DNA of 18,952 nt from S146-42 sp965371965 (lineage in GTDB: Bacteria > Planctomycetota > Phycisphaerae > Phycisphaerales > UBA1924). Every line of letters starts with the position of its first letter. Position 1 is the stretch's first letter. The stretch spans positions 1-18,952 of the forward strand of contig CBDVAM010000063.1 of the NCBI GenBank assembly GCA_965371965.1, read 5' to 3'. Positions 1 to 6,062 of the stretch are shown in pieces. The translations under genes and the position numbers were made by a program. The notes under the pieces are model-generated. The model was not told the origin of the DNA. It was given only the letters and a program-made list of their open reading frames with translations, and did not search any database.

Positions 1-56
1 TCCGTCTCTCCGTCTCTCCGTCTCTTCCTCTCTTCCTCTCTCCGTCTCTTCGTCCC
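1..56. repeat. 8-bp tandem repeat inside rlmN
   Basis: Seven consecutive 8-base units are visible: TCCGTCTC three times, TTCCTCTC twice, TCCGTCTC once, then TTCGTCCC. The array touches the window edge and may be longer. On the coding strand it reads as a purine-rich (GAGACGGA)-type repeat, translated as Arg/Glu/Asp-rich residues 88-106 of RlmN. Eight is not a multiple of three, so gain or loss of one unit would shift the reading frame. Confidence 0.9.
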
Positions 57-318
57 TCCACTCCACCAACATCTTCCGCGTCCCATCGGTCGCCGCCTGA
101 TGGCTCAGGATGTCGCCCGAAACAAATGTCATTTCTCGCGTCAGAAGCTCACGGTCTCGCTTGGCGAGATTCGACATTGCGCCCGGATCGATCACCCCGT
201 GCCGATACACCCACTCCAGGATTTGCCCAGCGCGATACGACGCCATCCCGCGAGTCTTGCACCACTCGCCGAGAGTCTCCGGCGTAAACCCGAAAATATG
301 CGATTCCGGATGGCGCAT
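1..318 (-). CDS. rlmN: 23S rRNA/tRNA adenine C2-methyltransferase RlmN, N-terminal part (cut by window edge)
   Basis: This frame is open from the ATG at 318 to the window edge and gives 106 residues. It matches the N-terminal domain of the radical-SAM enzyme RlmN, which methylates C2 of adenine 2503 in 23S rRNA and of adenine 37 in some tRNAs. Recognisable pieces are FTPETLGEWC (11-20), YRAGQILEWVY (28-38), MSNLAKRDRELL (48-59) and DGTRKMLVEW (78-87). The CxxxCxxC radical-SAM motif would lie beyond the edge. The start overlaps the ispH stop by one base (TGATG), so the genes are probably cotranscribed and coupled, with ispH first. From residue 88 the family normally continues into a short hairpin before ETVLIP; here the frame instead runs into an Arg/Glu-rich stretch encoded by an 8-bp tandem repeat. 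Whether the frame stays open beyond the edge cannot be seen, so the gene could be intact, variable or broken. Confidence 0.85.
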   Translation of the reverse strand, partial: MRHPESHIFGFTPETLGEWCKTRGMASYRAGQILEWVYRHGVIDPGAMSNLAKRDRELLTREMTFVSGDILSHQAATDGTRKMLVEWRDEETERGREEETERRRDG

Positions 319-1358
319 CAGGCTTTCTCACCCCGCGCACTCACAGTCAGCGCCACGCCCCCATACAGCTCCCGCGTAATCCGCGGCGTCCCGATCCGCG
401 CCGGCTCGGGCGTCAACCCCCGCCCCACCATCTCCTTGCGCAACGCCGCCGGCAGATTAAACTCGATGTCCTCGCGAAACACCTCGCGCTGCTCGATCGT
501 CCCGCCGAACTTCTCCAGCAGCGCGCGGCACACCCCCGCCACCAGATCCTCGGGCGCACTCGCCCCGGCGGTCACGAGCACGATCTCTGCGCTGTCGAAC
601 CACCCCCACTCCAGATCCGATGCATCATCGATCAGGCGAGCGGGCGTCCCCACGTTCAGACTGATCTCCGTCAGCCGCACCGAGTTCGACGAGTTCTTCG
701 ACCCCACCACCAGCGTCAGGTCCGCCTCGGGCGCAAGCTGGCGCACCGCGTGCTGGCGATTCGTCGTCGCGTAACAAATATCCTCACTCGGCGGGCTTTT
801 AATTTCCGGAAACGCCGCGCGCAGCGCATCGATGATGACCCTCGCGTCGTCGGTGCTCAACGTCGTCTGCGTCAGGTACACCAGCTTCTCGGGATCGTGG
901 ATCACGAGCCCCGGGATATCCGCCGGCGACTCCACCACCTGGATCGACTCGGGCGCCTCGCCGCGCGTCCCCACGACCTCCTGATGCTCGGCGTGGCCCA
1001 CCAGCAGGATCTGCTCGCCCCGTTGGGCATACCGGATCGCCTCGGCGTGCACCTTGGTCACCAGCGGGCACGTCGCATCGATCGCCCGCAACCCGCGCGC
1101 CGAAGCCTCCTCGCGCACCGCCGGGCTGATGCCGTGGGCGCTGAAGACCACCACCGACCCCTCGGGAATATCCCCGATGCGCTCGACAAAGATCACGCCC
1201 GAATCGCGAAACCGCCCGACCACATGGCGATTGTGGACGATCTCGTGGTACACATAGACCGCCTCTCCCTCGAACAGGTCCACGACCTGCGCGACCACAT
1301 CGATGGCCATCTGCACGCCAGCACAGAATCCACGCGGGTTGGCGAGAATCAGCCTCAT
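318..1358 (-). CDS. ispH: 4-hydroxy-3-methylbut-2-enyl diphosphate reductase (IspH/LytB)
   Basis: 346 residues. It catalyses the last step of the MEP isoprenoid pathway, reducing HMBPP to IPP and DMAPP with a [4Fe-4S] cluster in the cytosol. All three cluster cysteines are present: Cys12 (PRGFCAGV), Cys97 (ATCPLV) and Cys195 (ICYATTNRQ). Substrate-binding residues expected for the family are also present: His42 (HEIVHN), His75 (SAHG), His125 and Glu127 (HAEHQE) and the SKNSSNS loop (220-226). Length is slightly above the usual ~310-320, with an extra C-terminal tail (IGTPRITRELYGG...). The start at 1358 gives an N-terminus (MRLILANPRGFCAGV) that fits the family; the Shine-Dalgarno before it is weak. 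It is the first gene of an operon with rlmN. Isoprenoids made here would also supply the farnesyl group used by CtaB at 17109. Confidence 0.95.
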   Translation of the reverse strand: MRLILANPRGFCAGVQMAIDVVAQVVDLFEGEAVYVYHEIVHNRHVVGRFRDSGVIFVERIGDIPEGSVVVFSAHGISPAVREEASARGLRAIDATCPLVTKVHAEAIRYAQRGEQILLVGHAEHQEVVGTRGEAPESIQVVESPADIPGLVIHDPEKLVYLTQTTLSTDDARVIIDALRAAFPEIKSPPSEDICYATTNRQHAVRQLAPEADLTLVVGSKNSSNSVRLTEISLNVGTPARLIDDASDLEWGWFDSAEIVLVTAGASAPEDLVAGVCRALLEKFGGTIEQREVFREDIEFNLPAALRKEMVGRGLTPEPARIGTPRITRELYGGVALTVSARGEKA

Positions 1359-1377
1359 CGCCCAATCGTAGAGGCCC

Positions 1378-1536
1378 TACGCTCCGCCCTGTCTGAGCCG
1401 CGGGCGTAAGCACGCGGATTCCGCCCTGTCAGAGCCAGCGGGCGTAAGCACGCGGATTCCGCCCTGTCAGAGCCAGCGGGCGTGAGCACGCGGACCTTGG
1501 GCTCCGCGCTGTCATAGCCAACGGGCGTAAGCCCGC
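1378..1536. repeat. Intergenic ~38-bp direct repeats with GTAA-loop hairpin
   Basis: Four head-to-tail copies: about 1378-1415, 1416-1453, 1454-1491 and a 45-base variant at 1492-1536. Copies 2 and 3 differ by a single base. Each unit contains CTGTCNNAGCC followed by GCGGGCGTAAGCACGC or a close variant. In the last copy CGGGC-GTAA-GCCCG is a perfect 5-bp stem closed by a GNRA-type tetraloop; in the others the stem has one mismatch. There are no unique spacers between copies, so this is not a CRISPR array. Short palindromes of this kind are common in planctomycete genomes from general knowledge, but no search was done. Confidence 0.85.
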
Positions 1537-1637
1537 GGACCCAGGGCGTCGAGGAGGGAATCGAGGCGAGGGAGGGTCCCCCGCGATCCAAAGGCGTCTC
1601 GGCATTGCTCGATGGACCGACGCCCCGACACGCAACA

Positions 1638-1706
1638 GGTCCGCGTGCTTACGCACTCGGCTCTGACAGCAACAGGCCCGCCGACTCACGCTCGCGCCTC
1701 TGACAG
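1638..1706. repeat. Inverted copies of the same intergenic repeat
   Basis: Two units in the opposite orientation to the 1378-1536 block, at about 1638-1669 and 1675-1706. Read on the minus strand both begin CTGTCAGAG. The first continues to GCGTAAGCACGCGGACC, matching the direct copies closely, and the second is more diverged. The right end merges into the ribosome-binding site AGGAG (1705-1709) of the lipoprotein gene at 1716. The remaining bases 1537-1637 of this gene-free stretch (1359-1715) show nothing else that I can name. Confidence 0.75.
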
Positions 1707-1715
1707 GAGACAACG

Positions 1716-2816
1716 ATGAACAAGTCGCTCTTTGCTCTGCTCGCCATGCTCGGTCTTCTTCTCGCGGGCTGCGATAAACCCCTCGCCGAGTCCACCACGG
1801 ACCGTGCCGGGACCGATACCCCGACATCCGACAACGCTCCGCCATCAACCGACACCGAACCGACAACTGACGACAACGACCTCTCCTTCCTCATCCGCCA
1901 CGGCACGCGCGAGGCCACACCCAGGCCACCCGCCACCATCCGCCTGGCCACCTACAACGTCGAGAATCTGTTCGACGACATCGACGATCCCGCCCTGTCC
2001 GGGCGAGCCGAGGATATCGACGACACGATCCCGCAGGAACGCCGCCGGCCCCTCGCAGACGCCATCCGCGCCATCGACGCCGACATCCTCTGCCTCCAGG
2101 AGATCGAATCAGAGTCGGCCCTGCGCTGGTTCATGGACGCCTATCTCACGGGCATGGGCTACGACCACGTCGTCTCCATCGACGCCGGCGACGAGCGCGG
2201 CATCGAGCAGGCCGTGCTCAGCCGCTTCCCCATCACCAATACCGAGAACTGGCTGCACTACCCGCTTGGCGGCACCCATCCCGAGAAATGGGGCAACCAG
2301 GAGAACTGGAACGCCGGCGAGCCGATCCTCTTCCATCGCTCGCCGCTGCTGGTTGATATAGAGATCCCATCCCCGACCGGCGATTCTCCCTACGGCCTCA
2401 CGCTGGTCGTCGTCCACCAGAAATCTGGCGCACCCGGTGCCTACTGGCGCGACGCCGAGGCCCGAGTCCTCGTAGAACTCCTCGCTCCGCTTCAGGACGC
2501 CACCCGCAACATCGCCATCCTCGGCGATTTTAATGCCACGTCGAGCCAACCCAGCGTCCAGACCTACCTCGACGCCGGCTTCCACGACCTCTTTGGCGAC
2601 CAGACCGGCAAGAGCGTCGTGACCCACGCTTCGGGGCGTCGGATCGATCTGATTCTCGTGAATGGCGCGCTCAGACCTGAGATCGTCGACAGCAGCGGAT
2701 TCGTTCTCGGCACCATCCAGAGACCCGCCGGAATGTCCTGGCGTGACCCCGCCCCGCCGGGCTACGCCGCCGATCATTACCCCGTCGTGGTCGATCTGAC
2801 GCCCACGGACCGCTGA
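1716..2816 (+). CDS. Exported lipoprotein of the endonuclease/exonuclease/phosphatase family
   Basis: 366 residues. The N-terminus is a lipoprotein signal with lipobox LLAGC, so Cys19 is the expected lipidated residue. A Thr/Asp/Pro-rich linker (20-75) follows, then one EEP-fold domain (about 75-363). The Mg-dependent active-site signatures are visible: TYNVENLF (79-86, Asn81), LQEIES (127-132, Glu129), VLSRFPI (167-173), VVVHQKSG (231-238, His234), GDFNA (270-274), RRIDLILV (308-315) and ADHYPVVV (352-359, Asp353-His354). Members cleave phosphodiester or phosphomonoester bonds in nucleic acids, inositol phosphates or phospholipids; the substrate here cannot be told. The start is supported by AGGAG six bases before the ATG. 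Its product is expected at the cell envelope, where it may scavenge phosphate or nucleotides (inference). Confidence 0.85.
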   Translation: MNKSLFALLAMLGLLLAGCDKPLAESTTDRAGTDTPTSDNAPPSTDTEPTTDDNDLSFLIRHGTREATPRPPATIRLATYNVENLFDDIDDPALSGRAEDIDDTIPQERRRPLADAIRAIDADILCLQEIESESALRWFMDAYLTGMGYDHVVSIDAGDERGIEQAVLSRFPITNTENWLHYPLGGTHPEKWGNQENWNAGEPILFHRSPLLVDIEIPSPTGDSPYGLTLVVVHQKSGAPGAYWRDAEARVLVELLAPLQDATRNIAILGDFNATSSQPSVQTYLDAGFHDLFGDQTGKSVVTHASGRRIDLILVNGALRPEIVDSSGFVLGTIQRPAGMSWRDPAPPGYAADHYPVVVDLTPTDR

Positions 2817-2906
2817 TGGCGGTGTTACCCAGATTGACGTGCCGCCAACTTTGGGTCGCGGGACCGCCCCGCCCCCGGTAAGATGCACGGCACCCAGGAG
2901 GTCACG

Positions 2907-3269
2907 ATGGGCTCTGCCAAGCCCTGGCAAATCATTCTGTTCGTCCTCGCCCTGCTCGCCCTCTCCGGCGGGCTGTTCTTGTCGTGCCGAGGCGGGGTCA
3001 ATCTCGCCGACAGCGTCCTGATGGTGGATGTCAAGACCGGCGACCGCTTTCGGTTCGACACCAGCGGCAGAAAGGCCACCGGCATTCCCGGCAAGCACCC
3101 CGACACGGGTGAACGGACATTGATCCCTATCGTCAAGCGCGACGGGGCCTGGTATCTCGCAGATCATTACCGGTCCGCGTTGGATCAGATCGAGGGTGAG
3201 AACGCGGCGGTGGATATGCTATCGTATGAAATCCGGATCTCCGATGCCTCGATCCGATCGGGGCGTTGA
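2907..3269 (+). CDS. Small single-pass membrane protein of unknown function, next to a pseudopilin
   Basis: 120 residues when started at the ATG at 2907, which has a strong AGGAGG (2896-2901) five bases before it; an upstream in-frame ATG at 2883 has none and is rejected. Residues 7-26 form one hydrophobic segment, followed by a ~94-residue domain expected outside the cytosol. Visible features are MVDVKTGDRFRF (39-50), HPDTGERTLIP (64-74) and RDGAWYLADHYR (78-89). From memory, similar short proteins with a 'DxxTGE...NPDTGERTL' pattern occur in planctomycetes near pseudopilins, but no function is known to me. The pseudopilin ATG follows 31 bases after the stop, so the two are probably one transcription unit, and a role in assembling or displaying that pseudopilin is conceivable (inference). 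Confidence 0.75.
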   Translation: MGSAKPWQIILFVLALLALSGGLFLSCRGGVNLADSVLMVDVKTGDRFRFDTSGRKATGIPGKHPDTGERTLIPIVKRDGAWYLADHYRSALDQIEGENAAVDMLSYEIRISDASIRSGR

Positions 3270-3300
3270 CGAGCGGCACGCAAGGCCCAGGGAGGTTGTC

Positions 3301-4380
3301 ATGGCGACAAAGAAACCGGGTTCGCACACCAACGGCTTCACGCTCATCGAGCTCCTGGTCGTCATCGCGATCATCGCGCTACTCATCGGGATCCTCTTGC
3401 CCTCGCTGGGCTCGGCCCGAGAGACGGCGCGCAGCGTGATGTGCCAAGGCTCGCGATTGCGCACCCTCGCAACTGCCCAGGCCCAGTACATCCTCGACCA
3501 TGAGGACTGGTACGCAGGCCCGAACAGCTCGGGGTTTTACGACTCGATCTACTACACGGTCGAGTTGGTCGGACAGAGAAAGCTCGTTCGCAACCTTCCC
3601 ACATCACTGGTGGATTGGATCAGCCCGATCCTTGGCGACTCCATGAACATGCCCGACAGCCGCGCAGAACGAACGGGGTTCATCTTCAACGCATTCAGCG
3701 ACCCGTCTTCGATCATGTACAACGACACGGTGTTCCCCGGAAGCCGCCCGCCAGACTTCGATGAGTTTATTGAAGTACTCGAACGAGACGGGATTCGCCA
3801 GATCAGCTATCTCTCACCCGCAACGATGCACTATTACCCCGACGCCGAAATCGCCTCGCGTCATTCTCGCCTGGTCCGCACGCTTCGCGGACGCGAGGTC
3901 CGGCGCAACCCGCCCTATGCCTGGCGGTTCCAGACCGAGTTCAGAGCCCCCGACAGATTCATGCCGCGGATCGACTCGGTCGCTATCCAGCCGTCGAGCA
4001 AGGTGATAGTGAGCTGCGCGACACGCTACTATGCCGCCGAACTCGGGCTCCTCGATTTCGACCCCAGTCCAATCCCCGGCATCTACGGTTCGTTCACAAG
4101 CTCAAGCCCGGCGTACCACGAGTCGACCGCCTTTGGACGCGACTTCGCCGAACGAAGAGGCGGCGACGAGGGCGACGACACAAACCTCCGCCTGACATTC
4201 CGCCATCCCGGTTCGTCGGTCAACGTCGCCCACTTCGACGGCTCGACCGGCGTCATTCGAGATTTCGAGGCCTGGAGCGACCCCGCACCCTGGTGGCCCT
4301 CCGGCAGCGTCTACACCGGCAACGGCAGGCCCACACCCGAAATCCGCGACAAGTTCCAGGTCGGCGACAAGCTGCCGTAG
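3301..4380 (+). CDS. Type II secretion-type pseudopilin with C-terminal H-X10-DG motif
   Basis: 359 residues from the ATG at 3301, preceded by GGGAGG; the frame is open further upstream but that part lacks a ribosome-binding site and a prepilin leader. Residues 1-12 form a short basic leader ending in Gly12, cut before Phe13, followed by the classic FTLIELLVVIAIIALLIGILLPSL helix region (13-35) with Glu17 at mature position +5. Prepilin peptidase would process and N-methylate it. Near the C-terminus His302 is followed ten residues later by Asp313-Gly314, close to the H-X9-DG motif of planctomycete pseudopilins. It is expected to be anchored in the inner membrane with a periplasmic globular domain. 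No other secretion or pilus genes are in the window. Planctomycetes carry many such orphan pseudopilins and their roles are mostly unknown. Confidence 0.88.
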   Translation: MATKKPGSHTNGFTLIELLVVIAIIALLIGILLPSLGSARETARSVMCQGSRLRTLATAQAQYILDHEDWYAGPNSSGFYDSIYYTVELVGQRKLVRNLPTSLVDWISPILGDSMNMPDSRAERTGFIFNAFSDPSSIMYNDTVFPGSRPPDFDEFIEVLERDGIRQISYLSPATMHYYPDAEIASRHSRLVRTLRGREVRRNPPYAWRFQTEFRAPDRFMPRIDSVAIQPSSKVIVSCATRYYAAELGLLDFDPSPIPGIYGSFTSSSPAYHESTAFGRDFAERRGGDEGDDTNLRLTFRHPGSSVNVAHFDGSTGVIRDFEAWSDPAPWWPSGSVYTGNGRPTPEIRDKFQVGDKLP

Positions 4381-4526
4381 ACCCAAGCCTCGCCAAGCGC
4401 GCCAACGCTGTCCAGCAATCTGTGAACACAGGCAACTTTGATTTCTCTCTGCGCGATGCTCGCACCCAGGATGCACGCCCCCGCCTCCCTATCCTCAGGT
4501 CTCACCAACCCCAGGAGGGATCCGCC

Positions 4527-5957
4527 ATGGCACTCACAGACGCCCTGCGCTGGCTGAACGACAACGAGCAAGCCTCGATCGACCGCACCTTCGAGTGGCT
4601 CCGCATCCCCAGCATCTCCACGGACCCGGCCTTCAAGGACGACGTCCGCAAGGCCGGCGAGTGGTCCGCCGCCAGACTCCGCGAGGGCGGCCTCGACGCC
4701 ACACTCATGGAGACCGGCGACCCCGAGGGCAGCGGGCACCCCATCGTCGTCGCGACAACGCCCAACGCCGGCGACGCCGCCGCAGGCCCCCACGTCCTCT
4801 TCTATGGGCACTACGACGTCCAGCCCACCGACCCCGACGAACTCTGGGATTCGCCCGCATTCGAGCCGGTCATCCAACCCGCAGTCGAGAACGGCCCCGG
4901 TGAACGCATCGTCGCGCGCGGCTCATGCGACGACAAGGGGCAGGTCATGATGTTCCTCGAGGCCCTCCGGGCATGGAAAGAGACCGGCGACACGCCGGCG
5001 GGGGGCGTCCGCATCACCGTCATGCTCGAGGGCGAGGAAGAATCCGGCTCGGTCAATCTTGAGCGATTCCTCATCAAGCACGCCGACCGCTTCAACAACT
5101 GTGACATCTGCCTCATCAGCGACACCGGCATGCTGGGCAGGGGCAAGCCCGCGATCACCTACGGCGTCCGCGGCCTCTGCTACACCGAGATCACCCTCCA
5201 CGGCCCCGACCAGGATCTGCACTCGGGCCTCTGGGGCGGGCGCTGCCCGAATCCCAACACCGAACTTGTCAAGGTCCTCAGCGGGCTGTGGGACGAGAAC
5301 CGGCGCGTGACTATTCCCGGCTTCTACGACGCCGTGCGTGACATCGAGCCCAGCGAGCGCGAGGCATGGAAGAAGCTCGGCGTCGATCAGACCGAGGCCC
5401 TGCGGACTATCGGCCTGCCCCCAGAGGCCAACGTCGGCGAGGCGGGCTTCACCAGCGTCGAACGCGAGTGGGCACGCCCGACCTGCGAGATCAACGGCAT
5501 CGTCGGCGGCTACACCGGCGAGGGTGCCAAGACCGTCATCCCCTCGCACGCCAGCGCGAAGGTCAGTTTCCGTCTGGTCGCCGATCAGAACCCAGAGTCG
5601 GTCCGCGAGGCGTTCTTTGCATGGCTGGGCGAGCGCACTCCGGCGGGCTGCCGCTGGGAACTCACCGACCACGGCGGCGGCGCACCGGCGACCGTCTCCA
5701 CCGAGTCGCCCTATCTCGACGCGGCCCGGCGTGCGATCAAGTCCGCCGCCGGCGTCGAGCCCGCGCTCATCAAGTCCGGCGGGTCCATCCCCGTCGCCGG
5801 GCTGCTCAAGCAACGCCTGGGCCTTGAGACGATCTTCATGGGCTTCGGCCTCGAGGACGACCGCATCCACTCGCCCAACGAGAAGTTCGAGCTCGACTGC
5901 TTCCGCATGGGCTGCAAGAGCCACGCCGCGATGATCGACGAGCTTTCAAGGATGTGA
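4527..5957 (+). CDS. M20 family metallopeptidase (dipeptidase/carnosinase type)
   Basis: 476 residues from the ATG at 4527, which has AGGAGG (4513-4518) eight bases upstream. The much longer open frame beginning at 4293 overlaps the pseudopilin and is not used. The protein is a two-zinc hydrolase of dipeptides or acylated amino acids. Key residues are visible: His95 and Asp97 (YGHYDVQP), Asp135-Asp136 (GSCDDKG), Glu171-Glu172 (EGEEESGS) and His448 (DRIHSPNE). The lid/dimerisation domain (about 205-385) contains LHSGLWGG (231-238), typical of the carnosinase-like branch. No signal peptide is seen, so it should be cytosolic and act in peptide use. It sits 146 bases after the pseudopilin and has its own ribosome-binding site. 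It is convergent with the M3 oligopeptidase gene, another peptide-degrading enzyme. Confidence 0.92.
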   Translation: MALTDALRWLNDNEQASIDRTFEWLRIPSISTDPAFKDDVRKAGEWSAARLREGGLDATLMETGDPEGSGHPIVVATTPNAGDAAAGPHVLFYGHYDVQPTDPDELWDSPAFEPVIQPAVENGPGERIVARGSCDDKGQVMMFLEALRAWKETGDTPAGGVRITVMLEGEEESGSVNLERFLIKHADRFNNCDICLISDTGMLGRGKPAITYGVRGLCYTEITLHGPDQDLHSGLWGGRCPNPNTELVKVLSGLWDENRRVTIPGFYDAVRDIEPSEREAWKKLGVDQTEALRTIGLPPEANVGEAGFTSVEREWARPTCEINGIVGGYTGEGAKTVIPSHASAKVSFRLVADQNPESVREAFFAWLGERTPAGCRWELTDHGGGAPATVSTESPYLDAARRAIKSAAGVEPALIKSGGSIPVAGLLKQRLGLETIFMGFGLEDDRIHSPNEKFELDCFRMGCKSHAAMIDELSRM

Positions 5958-5964
5958 TCGCGCG

Positions 5965-6057
5965 CCGTGCCACCAACCGCTGCCTTGAGCGGTTGGTGCG
6001 TCTGACACCCGATGTGAAGAAAGCACCGACCGTGCAAAGCCACGGTCTGTGGCACGG
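5965..6057. terminator. Nested inverted repeats between convergent peptidase genes
   Basis: Three stems fit together. An outer stem pairs CCGTGCCAC (5965-5973) with GTGGCACGG (6049-6057). Inside it, CACCAACCGCT (5971-5981) pairs with AGCGGTTGGTG (5988-5998) around a 6-base loop, and GACCGTG (6028-6034) pairs with CACGGTC (6041-6047) around CAAAGC. The block lies between the stop codons of two convergent genes (5957 and 6063), so it can fold on either transcript and may end or insulate both. There is no U-tract, so a classical intrinsic terminator is not shown. It could equally be a dispersed REP-like element. Confidence 0.6.
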
Positions 6058-6062
6058 GTGAT

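Noticed and set aside
1378..1536. Possible CRISPR array
   Set aside because: The repeats are directly adjacent with no unique spacers, and an inverted pair lies nearby; this is a tandem intergenic repeat.
3196..3300. Longer pseudopilin start
   Set aside because: The added 35 residues precede the prepilin leader and overlap the upstream gene; the ATG at 3301 has GGGAGG before it.
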